DNA of 56,733 nucleotides. It comes from Mesorhizobium loti. GTDB taxonomy: Bacteria > Pseudomonadota > Alphaproteobacteria > Rhizobiales > Rhizobiaceae. Both the position numbers and the translations under genes were made by a program. The notes beneath the pieces are model-generated. The model was given only the letters and a program-made list of their open reading frames with translations. It made no database searches and had not been told where the DNA came from. The stretch lies in contig NZ_LPWA01000123.1 in assembly GCF_001510895.1 (NCBI RefSeq), positions 1-56,733 on the forward strand, given 5' to 3'. Of the stretch, positions 45,425 through 53,779 are shown in pieces (within the stretch, counting starts at the first letter, position 1; each line of letters opens with the position of its first letter).

Positions 45425-45916
45425 TTCGTTGCGGAACCGACACGTTGACGTCACCCTGAGCATGGGGAGACCTTTCCCTTAGCAGTGGAAGCCGCCTGGT
45501 TCGACCATGCAACGTGACGGGCGTCATGCGGCGGAGATCATGGTGATGGATAAGAGATTTTGGCTGCTCACATCATCTCTTGCGCTCTTAGAACGTTGTC
45601 GGGCATGACACGACCGACGGTGACGCCATGGATTGCGTAGAAGGCAAGCCGCCTTGAAGAACGACGACGGCGCTCGGTTTTTCTTTGGTCTGGCAAGATC
45701 TTCGAGAAGGCGACGCGCAACGGGTCGCCGATGGCGACATGATATGCTCGCAGCTACCGGCGGCTTAAGGACTGGCCCTTGCGATCGCCGGCCATGCAGC
45801 GGCCAACACGGCACGGCATTTGCTTCGTTGATTGTGAATGCGCTGCGACGTCCGTCGCCTATCGATGGCGTTCCGTCGTTCGAAGATAGAATTCCGACAA
45901 AGCCGTCGAGATACAG

Positions 45917-46656
45917 ATGCGAATCTGTCTAATCTATGGGCCGACCTGCAGCGGCAAAACAGACTTCGCAATCCAAATTGCACGAGACACCGGATGGCCG
46001 GTCATCGCACTGGATCGTGTACAATGCTGCCCTCAAGTTGCCACCGGCAGCGGACGCCTTTGGAGCGGGAACTGCAATTCACTCAGCGAGTCTATCTGGA
46101 TTCCCGACCGCTCGCCGCCGGCGTGATTGAGCCTGAGGCCGCCCATCTTCAGCTCATGTCGCAAGTGGAGCGCCTCAAATCTGAATCTGGCCTCATCCTC
46201 GAAGGCGGGTCGATCTCGCTTCTGAATTGCATGGCACGAAACTCCTATTGGGATGGCGGTTTTCAGTGGCGCGTCAAGCGGCTGCGCCTTGGGTGTCCGA
46301 ACCTCTTCCTGGCGCGAGCCAAACGGCGCGTCATGGAAATGTTCGCCATTAGAGAAGAGCGCCCGTCGCTGCTGCAGGAATTGGCAGATCTCTGGAAAGA
46401 GGACGCCATTGGCCCGATCCTGGAAGACATCGATGGATATCGTTGCACCATACGTTTCGCCAGAGAGCGCAATCTTGCAATCAGCGCGTTGTTGCACCTC
46501 AGTCCCGAGCGACAGCAGGAACTCATAGAGGCAATTGCCGACGAATACCTTGAACACGCCCATTGGCAGGAGCGCGATTTTCCTAACTGGCAGGAAGGTG
46601 AAGATGTTCGTCTCGCTCCTCTGCCGACGGCACAATGGAAGAAGAACGCGGACTGA
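45917..46656 (+). pseudogene. ipt: Adenylate dimethylallyltransferase (Tzs/Ipt-like cytokinin synthase), frameshifted
   Basis: The first frame reads MRICLIYGPTCSGKTDFAIQ with the P-loop and continues with PVIALDRVQCCPQVATGSGR. It then loses register by one missing C in CGCCTTTGG at about 46055. The next frame continues in perfect family order: LEREL, QRVYLDSRPL, SGLILEGGSISLLNCMARNS, PILEDIDGYRCTIRFA, to a stop at 46656. Tzs/Ipt enzymes of plant-associated bacteria join dimethylallyl (or hydroxymethylbutenyl) diphosphate to AMP, the first step to cytokinins. Joined, the protein is about 245 residues, the usual length. The rest is unbroken, so the lesion is recent or a base-calling error. Confidence 0.88.
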
Positions 46657-46659
46657 TTT

Positions 46660-46910
46660 GCCGTCTCAGCGCGAGCGGGTTGTTGCGGCAGTCCAGGTTG
46701 AAGGGCTTTCGCGGCGTGCTGCCGCCGTTCGATTTGGTGTTAGCTACAGCGTCGCGATTGAATGGTTGAAGCGGGTGGACGAGACCGGCAGCGTGGCGCC
46801 CCACCAGGTCGGCGGCTACAAGCCGAAGAAGCTATCGGGCGCTTGGCGCGACTGGCTGTTCGAGCGCTGCCGGACGAAGGCCCATGGCCCATGCGGGATT
46901 AGGAGGGTTC
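46660..46910 (+). mobile_element. IS630-type transposase, N-terminal fragment
   Basis: The frame reads DLPSQRERVVAAVQVEGLSR, then RAAAVRFGVSYSVAIEWLKR and GSVAPHQVGGYKPKKL, the helix-turn-helix start of IS630 transposases. The catalytic part is absent; the sequence breaks into the adenosine kinase fragment. It follows the ipt stop almost directly and marks an insertion scar. Confidence 0.72.
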
Positions 46911-46969
46911 GTGCTGGTCCGACAGCGATGTGATTTCGTTGACGAACTTGAACCGTCTGATTCGGAGGA

Positions 46970-47078
46970 ACCTGGCCATTGTCGGCACCATCGCCCAGAG
47001 ACGAGACGTTCCTCGAGACCAACGGCATCATCAAATGCGCGATGAACCTGATCGACACGGGTCGCGCTGAGCTGCTGG
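46970..47078 (+). pseudogene. Adenosine kinase gene fragment
   Basis: About 105 bases match the 5' part of the intact adenosine kinase at 49100-49210: GGCATCATCAA, GCGATGAACCT and ATCGACAC occur in the same order, coding TNGIIKCAMNLIDTGRAELL. The match begins and ends abruptly. Together with the metK end repeat it shows that the metK-adoK junction was duplicated. Confidence 0.78.
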
Positions 47079-47159
47079 TTTTTGCAAAGCTCTGCTGCCA
47101 TGGCACTGGCGCATAGTTTATCACCTCGGGTAAGCCACATCGTCGAACGGGCTTCTCCG

Positions 47160-47210
47160 ATCATTTGGGAAATGGATACGTCTCATCCAAACAATCAATT
47201 TTGCCAATCC
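47160..47210 (+). promoter_or_regulatory. nod box (NodD binding site)
   Basis: The right half AAACAATCAATTTTGCCAATC at 47190-47210 matches the nod box consensus with one difference. GAT is followed by seven bases and then ATC, as in the consensus; upstream, ATT stands nine bases before that GAT where ATC is usual. A nod box is bound by the LysR regulator NodD and gives flavonoid-induced transcription. It points rightward to the fatty acid hydroxylase 268 bases away. No other gene start lies between. Confidence 0.83.
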
Positions 47211-47477
47211 GCAAGCATCCCGCATAGTCCGCTCCCGCGATGCCCCGCTGTTCCGGCGGAATAATCACCGTTTGGATGCCCACCGAAGAGTAAATTGCAT
47301 GACTGACCATGTGCAATTCGTACTTTCTGCGCGGATATAGATCCGGTTGCCGACCTCGAATTTGTGGGGGAGGCGCTGGAGATTCATAACTATTGGATTC
47401 GCCCTGATGCCGAAGATGACTTACTCGACGATCCGACCTGAAACTGGCGCAGTTTGAACGATCCGCCGGAGCAAACA
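47211..47477 (+). other. Leader between nod box and hydroxylase, possible gene remnant
   Basis: An open frame without a start codon at about 47318-47441 reads DIDPVADLEFVGEALEIHNY and ends DDLLDDPT. It looks protein-like but I do not recognise it. It could be the last part of a gene the nod box once served. Confidence 0.3.
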
Positions 47478-48437
47478 ATGCACTTTCTTGATTTTAATCA
47501 GATATCCCAGATCTTCGTGAAGTCGCTCGAGCTGGTTGTGGTCTTCGCTACCATTTGCGCCGCGCTGGAGTTCACCTTTCCGGCCTATCGATACAGTTTT
47601 GCCTCATACGTGCGCGGCGTACGGAATTGGCTTATTCGGCTCGGATTGGGTGCGTTCATTTGGCACTTCTTCGCTGTGAGCCTGGCTTGGCTGGGAATAA
47701 AGCCGCTGGTGACGATCGATTTCGGAACGTTGCTTCACTCCGACAATGCCATCATTAACAGTGGATTGGCGGTTCTTTCGGGGGTTTTAGTCGCAATTGC
47801 CGGCGACTTCTTTTACTATTGGATGCACCGCGCTCAGCATGCTGTTCCATTCCTCTGGCGGCTGCACGCTACGCACCACTCGATCCGCGAATTGACGGCA
47901 TGGAATTGCAATCATCACATCACCGAGCCACTCGTTTATGCGGCGTTGGTAGCACTACCACTCGCTCTGATCCATTTTGAATCTGGCGTAGTGCCCATCG
48001 TTGCCATGACGCTGATTACGTTTCAGGCCCATCTTTCCCACTCTAGTACCCGCATCAATCTTGGGCCGCTTCGATACATCATCGGCGACAACAAATTCCA
48101 CCGCATCCACCACTCGATGGAAGCTCATCACCGGCACCAAAACTACGGGTTCTTTACCACTATTTGGGACACGGTTTTTCGAACGGCATACTGGCCAAAA
48201 AAGAATGAGTGGCCGGAAGTTGGCATGCGAAACCAGCCCGAGCCGCTGACCGTGCGCGATTACATTATGTTCCCATTCGATCGGCGTCGCTGGCGGAAAG
48301 CTAACGTCCGAAGTCGTGTAGAGGCCAGGGATCAACGAGTAGAGGCTTACGCTTCGAATCTGACTGTCGAGGCAGAAAGCCCATCAAAGAAAGCATATCT
48401 GGCACATCCCACAGACGCCAGCCAAGCCTCCACCTAA
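47478..48437 (+). CDS. Fatty acid hydroxylase / sterol desaturase family membrane protein
   Basis: A 319-residue integral membrane di-iron enzyme. Several membrane helices occur in the first 200 residues. The histidine boxes are HRAQH (HxxxH), HATHH (HxxHH) and HRIHH (HxxHH), with further histidines in HHITEP. The family hydroxylates or desaturates lipids and sterol- or carotenoid-like substrates with O2. GGAG precedes ATG 47478. It is the only gene close downstream of the nod box, so flavonoid-dependent expression is likely. I infer a role in making or modifying a lipid signal or envelope lipid during nodulation. No substrate can be read from the sequence. Confidence 0.88.
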   Translation: MHFLDFNQISQIFVKSLELVVVFATICAALEFTFPAYRYSFASYVRGVRNWLIRLGLGAFIWHFFAVSLAWLGIKPLVTIDFGTLLHSDNAIINSGLAVLSGVLVAIAGDFFYYWMHRAQHAVPFLWRLHATHHSIRELTAWNCNHHITEPLVYAALVALPLALIHFESGVVPIVAMTLITFQAHLSHSSTRINLGPLRYIIGDNKFHRIHHSMEAHHRHQNYGFFTTIWDTVFRTAYWPKKNEWPEVGMRNQPEPLTVRDYIMFPFDRRRWRKANVRSRVEARDQRVEAYASNLTVEAESPSKKAYLAHPTDASQAST

Positions 48438-48884
48438 AAGGATTGTGATGACTAAGTGGCAGCAGCATAGGGAAGTTCCTATGGCCCTGCCGCGTTGGTG
48501 AGATTGATAGGAAATGGTCGCGCCAGTCGCGTCGACTTTGCCGACGCCGCATCGTGAAATGCCAGCAAACCCTCCCGGGCCCCCGCGCGCTCCCGCCTTG
48601 TGCTTGATCTAACTGAGACCTGCCACAAGGCGGAGCGCAAACCAGTCAAACAACCGCAACCCGCCCGTCGCGCGGCGTGCGCCATCAGTCCACTACCACC
48701 CTCGGATCGTCCCCGGCCAAGCGTTGCGTTTCGGTCGAACGTTGCAACAGATCCTTCCCACGAAATTCACAGGGGCTTTGCAATGCCAAATCGAAGTGCG
48801 TGATAGGCTTACTCCCAAGTGTGTTTGAGGTCAGCGAGTTCAAGCCAGGATGCGCTTATTTCCGATCACAAGGCAGCGACCCAT
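48438..48884. other. Stretch without a recognisable gene
   Basis: This lies between the hydroxylase and the second metK-end repeat. No family-like frame and no clear terminator after the hydroxylase were seen. Confidence 0.4.
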
Positions 48885-49040
48885 GAGCACTTCGGCCATG
48901 AAGAGCCCGAGTTCACCTGGGAGAGGACGGGCACAGCTGACGACTTATGGCGCGAGGCAGGGCTCGAAGCGTCGCGAGACCAAAATGGATTGGCGCGCCG
49001 AAAGCCCATCGCAATTGGTCGCGCCCGGCCGGCATGGCAG
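48885..49040 (+). repeat. Duplicated metK 3' end, copy 2 (fragment)
   Basis: In frame this reads HFGHEEPEFTWERT, then ADDLWREAGLEAS, the C-terminus of MetK without the rest of the gene. It ends just before adenosine kinase. The similarity continues beyond the metK stop into the spacer. See copy 1. Confidence 0.78.
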
Positions 49041-49069
49041 AAAGCCGGTACTCGTTGGCGGAGACATTG

Positions 49070-50062
49070 ATGCCGGAATATGACGTGCTTTGCATCGGCA
49101 ATGCCATTGTCGACATCATCGCCCAGTGCGACGAGGCCTTTCTCGAAATCAACGGCATCATCAAGGGCGCGATGAACCTCATCGACACAAGGCGCGCCGA
49201 ATTGCTCTACAGCCGCATGGGACCGGCGATCGAGGCGTCGGGCGGCAGCGCCGGCAACACGGCAGCCGGCGTGGCGAGCTTCGGGGGCCGCGCCGCCTTC
49301 TTCGGCAAGGTGTCCAACGACCCGCTCGGCGACATCTACACCCACGACATCCATGCCCAAGGTGTGGCCTTCGACACCAGGCCGCTCCAGGGCGAACCGC
49401 CGACGGCGCGCTCGATGATCTTCGTCACGCCGGACGGCGAGCGCTCGATGAACACCTATCTCGGCGCCTGCGTCGAGCTTGGGCCGGAGGACGTCGAAGC
49501 CGACAAGGCCGCCGGCGCCAAGGTCACCTATTTCGAGGGCTATCTGTGGGATCCACCGCGCGCCAAGGAAGCGATCCGGCAGACCGCGCGGCTCGCGCAC
49601 GCCGCCGGGCGCGAAGTGTCGATGACGCTGTCGGATTCCTTCTGCGTCGACCGCTACCGCGACGAGTTCCTGGATCTGATGCGCTCGGGCACGGTCGATA
49701 TCGTTTTCGCCAACAGCCACGAGATCAAGTCGCTCTACCAGACCTCCTCCTTCGAGGACGCGCTGGCGGCGATCCGCAAGGACTGCAAGATCGCCGCCGT
49801 CACCCGCTCGGAGAGAGGCTCGGTTATCGTGCGCGGCAACGAGACCGTCACTATTCACGCGACGGAGATCAAGGAACTGGTCGACACGACCGGCGCCGGC
49901 GACCTCTATGCCGCCGGCTTCCTCTACGGCTACACGGCCGGCCGCAGCCTCCAGGAGTGCGGCGATCTCGGCTCGCTGGGGGCAGGGTTGGTGATCCAGC
50001 AGATCGGTCCGCGCCCGCGCCAGAATCTGCGCCGCGAAGCGGAACAGGCTGGACTGCTGTAG
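49070..50062 (+). CDS. Adenosine kinase (PfkB family)
   Basis: A 330-residue ribokinase-fold enzyme. Seen: YDVLCIGNAIVDIIAQCDEA, GGSAGNTAAGVASFGG with the sugar-binding glycines, and DTTGAGDLYAAGF with the catalytic aspartate and anion hole. It phosphorylates adenosine, the by-product released when S-adenosylhomocysteine is hydrolysed, and can also act on nucleoside analogues such as cytokinin ribosides. ATG 49070 follows GGCGGAG. It is the downstream member of the metK-linked methyl cycle; no ahcY is in the window. The second-best call is a related PfkB sugar kinase. Confidence 0.88.
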   Translation: MPEYDVLCIGNAIVDIIAQCDEAFLEINGIIKGAMNLIDTRRAELLYSRMGPAIEASGGSAGNTAAGVASFGGRAAFFGKVSNDPLGDIYTHDIHAQGVAFDTRPLQGEPPTARSMIFVTPDGERSMNTYLGACVELGPEDVEADKAAGAKVTYFEGYLWDPPRAKEAIRQTARLAHAAGREVSMTLSDSFCVDRYRDEFLDLMRSGTVDIVFANSHEIKSLYQTSSFEDALAAIRKDCKIAAVTRSERGSVIVRGNETVTIHATEIKELVDTTGAGDLYAAGFLYGYTAGRSLQECGDLGSLGAGLVIQQIGPRPRQNLRREAEQAGLL

Positions 50063-50589
50063 GGCGGGCCAAGAACAAGCTGCCCTCCCCCTGGTGCAGG
50101 CTGTCCCGGAAAGCGCGGACAAATTGAAAAATCGCATCCGACAGAGTGAGGGCTCGCATTGCGTTTTGCTGGGCCTCAAGCAACCGGTTGGCGCTACTTA
50201 TCGGTGGCGGCTTTAGCCGATATTGATAGGAGTCGGCATGCGTACGCCCGCATGCCCTACTGCAGCATGCGACTCGCCTCGCAATTCTGCCGGGCGTCAT
50301 CCTGCCCTGGCGCCCAATCGGCCCTGCCAAAGGGCTGGCAACGTGCGCGCGGCCGGCCGGAACGCTATCCGCTACTCCTCTGAACAGCACCCATTTGTTG
50401 ATTGGCCCGGTCACCCGCAACAGGCAAGGCCTGGCTTCATGTAGCCAAACTGCCTTGCCGAACTAAACATCTCGCGATCCAAACGCCCTTGTTCATGATC
50501 CACGCGCTTGCAAACACGCCGACAGCGCAAAGCGATGCACATAACGACATAAACATTTCTTTATGCGGCATTGACAAGCGGCAGCCTGC
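50063..50589. other. Intergenic stretch ahead of the riboswitch
   Basis: No recognisable gene. The 3' end is AT-rich and probably holds the metE promoter. ACATAAACATTTCTTTATGC at about 50550 is AT-rich but no clear -35/-10 pair stands out. Confidence 0.45.
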
Positions 50590-50785
50590 TGTGATTGTCT
50601 GCGTCCGCGTGGTTCTCCGTACGGCGGCGCTGCCGCAGCGGAGCTAAGAGGGAAGCCGGTGCGATGCCGGCGCTCCCCCCGCAACTGTTAGCGGCTAGCC
50701 AGCCCACTCATGTCACTGAGGCAAACCGCCTCGGGAAGACGGGTAGAGCGATGACCCGCGAGCCAGGAGACCTGCCACGGCGAAC
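50590..50785 (+). ncRNA. Cobalamin riboswitch
   Basis: The conserved blocks appear in order: GGGAAGCCGGTGCGATGCCG at 50650, then CCCCCCGCAACTGT, and the box GAGCCAGGAGACCTGCC at about 50760. These are the hallmarks of the B12-binding aptamer. It lies about 100 bases upstream of metE, the B12-independent methionine synthase, where bound cobalamin is expected to shut off expression. The outer boundaries are approximate. Confidence 0.92.
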
Positions 50786-50888
50786 TGTTGTCCACGGGCG
50801 GGGTGTCTCGGTGGGCCGCTGCAGCTTGGCGTACTTTGGCCGGGTAGTAGCGCCTTCCTTGCCCACGCCCCAACCATCGGGGTATGGC

Positions 50889-53240
50889 ATGACTGTCTCT
50901 CAGCAAATTCCTGTAGCAACGCTCGGCGTGCCACGCATCGGTCGTCGGCGAGAATTGAAATTCGCGCTTGAAAGCTATTGGTCCGGAAAATCTTCCGCTG
51001 CCGACCTTCTCACGACGGCGAAGGCGCTGCGTGCCGCTAACTGGGAAGAGCAGCGCGATCGCGGTGTGTCGAAAATCCCCTCAAATGACTTCTCACTCTA
51101 CGACCATGTGCTCGACACTGTCGCCATGGTCGGCGCCGTACCGCCGCGATATGCCTGGAATGGTGGTGAGGTCCCACTCGACATATATTTCGCCATGGCG
51201 CGCGGCAACCAAGGCCAGACAGAAAATGGTGGACAGGCTGGCCACATCCATGCGGCTCATGGACCTAGCTTGACCGCGATGGAAATGACCAAATGGTTCG
51301 ACACCAACTATCACTACATAGTGCCGGAACTTGACGACGATCAGGCGTTCACTCTCTCGTCGACGAAACCGGTTGATCACTTCCTCGAGGCTAAGGCGCT
51401 GGGCATTCACACACGCCCGGTCCTCCTGGGACCGGTCACTTTTCTCAAGATGGCGAAGTCACCTGCCGAAGGTTTCGATCCCCTCGCGCTCCTGCCGCGG
51501 CTTCTGCCCGTCTACGAGCAACTGTTGCGCAGGTTGAAGCTCTCGGGAGCCGATTGGGTGCAGATCGACGAGCCAGCGCTTGTGCTCGATCTAAGCCCGA
51601 ACGATCGAGCCGCCTTTGAATTTGCCTATGGCCTGCTGTCGAAGGCCACGCCCGAGCTGAAGATCATGCTGGCTACCTATTTCGGGCCCCTGGGCGATAA
51701 TCTCGAAACCGCAATTTCTCTGCCCATCGCCGGGCTGCATATCGATCTCGTGCCTGCTCCCGAGCAACTGGAAACCGTTGGTCGGCACGCGCCTAAGGAT
51801 CTGGTGCTCTCGCTCGGCTTGATCGATGGCCGCAACGTCTGGCGCGCGAACTTGCCTGCCATTCTCGACCGCATCAAGCCGATCGTTGCCGGCTGGCCCC
51901 TAGACCGCGTCGAGATTGCGCCTTCTTGCTCGATGCTGCATGTGCCGATCGACTTGCGTATGGAGACCGCACTGGATGCCAACATCAGATCGTGGCTCGC
52001 CTTCGCTGCCCAGAAGACCGACGAGCTGGTGGTGCTAGCCAGGGCGCTGTCCGAAGGCAGGGATGCAGTGGCAGATGCGTTGACAGCTTCTGCCGAGGCG
52101 GCCGCTGCTCGCGGAACATCCACGAAGGTCCATGACCCGCTAGTCGAGGGGCGGATCGCCGGCATAAACGGCAGCATGAAGCAACGAAAGAGTGCATTTG
52201 CCGAGCGTTCCAGGGTCCAGGCCCGCACCCTAGACCTGCCGCCGTTCCCAACGACGACCATCGGGTCCTTCCCGCAGACGCGACAGGTGCGTAAGGCGCG
52301 CTCCGCTCATGCGAAGGGCGAGCTCAACTATCTCGACTACGAGACCTTCCTGAAGAAGGAGACGGAGTCTGCTATTCGTTGGCAGGAGGAGATCGGACTG
52401 GACGTTTTGGTGCATGGCGAGTTCGAACGAAACGACATGGTCCAGCATTTCGGCGAGCAACTTTCCGGCTTCGCCTTCACCGAACATGCCTGGGTGCAGA
52501 GCTATGGGTCGCGCTACGTACGTCCCCCCATCATCTTCGGCGACGTATCGAGGCCCAATCCGATGACGGTGCGCTGGTGGGAATTCGCCCAGTCGCTTAC
52601 GCAAAAGCCGGTGAAGGGAATGCTCACAGGCCCAGTGACCATTCTCAACTGGTCTTTTGTTCGCGACGACGTACCCCGCTCCGAGGTCTGCCGCCAAATT
52701 GCGCTCGCCATTCGAGATGAAGTGACGGACCTCGAGCGATCTGGCGCCAGGATGATCCAGATCGACGAGGCGGCGTTTCGCGAAGGCCTGCCGCTGCGCA
52801 AGTGCGACCGGGAATTTTACCTTGACTGGGCCGTCGAATGCTTCCGGCTCGCTTCAACCGGGGTACAAAACGCGACCCAAATCCACACTCATATGTGCTA
52901 TTCGGAGTTCAACGAGATCATCGACGCAATCGCTGAACTGGACGCGGATGTAATTTCGATCGAGACATCGCGCTCGGCAATGGAACTGCTGGACGCCTTC
53001 ACGAGCTCCAAATATCCAAACCAAATCGGTCCCGGAGTCTATGACATTCACTCACCGCGTGTCCCGGAAGTCGCCGAGATTTCGGCCCTCCTCCTGCTTG
53101 CCCGCGAGCGCTTGTCTGACGCTCAACTGTGGGTAAACCCCGACTGTGGCCTTAAAACACGCAACTGGGAGGAGGTCCGCCCTGCCCTCGTGAACATGGT
53201 CGCTGCAGCACGCGCGCTCAGGGAAAGAGTGCAGGCCTGA
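50889..53240 (+). CDS. metE: Cobalamin-independent methionine synthase
   Basis: A 783-residue MetE that transfers the methyl group of 5-methyl-THF polyglutamate to homocysteine. The two halves of the family are present. The C-terminal catalytic half has FPTTTIGSFPQTRQVRKARS, VHGEFERNDMVQHF, and the zinc ligands in IHTHMCYSEF and NPDCGLKTR. The start MTVSQQIPVATLGVPRIG is family-like. The gene is preceded by a cobalamin riboswitch, so it is made when B12 is scarce. With glyA, metK and adenosine kinase it completes most of a SAM-regeneration cycle. Confidence 0.96.
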   Translation: MTVSQQIPVATLGVPRIGRRRELKFALESYWSGKSSAADLLTTAKALRAANWEEQRDRGVSKIPSNDFSLYDHVLDTVAMVGAVPPRYAWNGGEVPLDIYFAMARGNQGQTENGGQAGHIHAAHGPSLTAMEMTKWFDTNYHYIVPELDDDQAFTLSSTKPVDHFLEAKALGIHTRPVLLGPVTFLKMAKSPAEGFDPLALLPRLLPVYEQLLRRLKLSGADWVQIDEPALVLDLSPNDRAAFEFAYGLLSKATPELKIMLATYFGPLGDNLETAISLPIAGLHIDLVPAPEQLETVGRHAPKDLVLSLGLIDGRNVWRANLPAILDRIKPIVAGWPLDRVEIAPSCSMLHVPIDLRMETALDANIRSWLAFAAQKTDELVVLARALSEGRDAVADALTASAEAAAARGTSTKVHDPLVEGRIAGINGSMKQRKSAFAERSRVQARTLDLPPFPTTTIGSFPQTRQVRKARSAHAKGELNYLDYETFLKKETESAIRWQEEIGLDVLVHGEFERNDMVQHFGEQLSGFAFTEHAWVQSYGSRYVRPPIIFGDVSRPNPMTVRWWEFAQSLTQKPVKGMLTGPVTILNWSFVRDDVPRSEVCRQIALAIRDEVTDLERSGARMIQIDEAAFREGLPLRKCDREFYLDWAVECFRLASTGVQNATQIHTHMCYSEFNEIIDAIAELDADVISIETSRSAMELLDAFTSSKYPNQIGPGVYDIHSPRVPEVAEISALLLLARERLSDAQLWVNPDCGLKTRNWEEVRPALVNMVAAARALRERVQA

Positions 53241-53326
53241 TGCTTTGCCGTATTCTTGTCATGTGGTGATTCAAAAGCTGCCGGTGCTGCGAATTGCGCC
53301 GCCTCCAATGCACATAACATGCTGTA

Positions 53327-53779
53327 TTAGCCTTGAGATGGTCTTCTTATCAGCAATTTTGGATGGGCACTATCTGGTGGCCTTCCCCAAGACCCGAAAT
53401 AACCACTGATATCGGCCGTGAACGAGGCCGCTCTCCGTGTGGCCGGGTCGAAACAGAGATTGAGTGTCTCGACTGTACAGGTAAGGTCGCCGGCACTCTC
53501 GAGGCGATGGAGAAGCTGGAAACGCTTTGTATCCCAGGCTATAAGCGACGTTCGAATCTCAACCGGCGCTCCAAGCTGCAATTCGCGAAGATAACAAACA
53601 TGCGTCTCGGTTATGACGAAGGAAAGATGCGCTGCGGACGTGGCGTCCATCTGCGCGCGCCGCCATATCTCGACACCGGCGAGACCGGCCACGCTCTGGT
53701 AGGTCAGGAAGTTAACATGGTCGAGTTCGTCCAGCCAGTCCTTCGTGACTATCCCTTCCCAAGACTTAATCCAACTCAT
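53327..53779 (-). CDS. 4HBT-type acyl-CoA thioesterase
   Basis: A 150-residue hot-dog-fold thioesterase. DELDHVNFLTYQSVAGLAGV holds the position of the usual aspartate-containing helix motif, and ITETHVCYLRELQLGAPVEI is the typical strand pair. It starts within the last four bases of the dehydrogenase gene on the same strand, so the two are translationally linked. In carnitine gene clusters such a thioesterase is found beside or fused to carnitine dehydrogenase, where it hydrolyses betainyl-CoA. Substrate inferred from neighbour only. Confidence 0.82.
   Translation of the reverse strand: MSWIKSWEGIVTKDWLDELDHVNFLTYQSVAGLAGVEIWRRAQMDATSAAHLSFVITETHVCYLRELQLGAPVEIRTSLIAWDTKRFQLLHRLESAGDLTCTVETLNLCFDPATRRAASFTADISGYFGSWGRPPDSAHPKLLIRRPSQG

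Larger units (their letters stand above)
45258..45916. other. Intergenic stretch with a NifA-type palindrome
   Basis: No intact gene here. It holds the non-coding tail of the metK repeat, the TGT-N10-ACA site at 45409-45424 and short frames without family resemblance before ipt. Confidence 0.4.
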
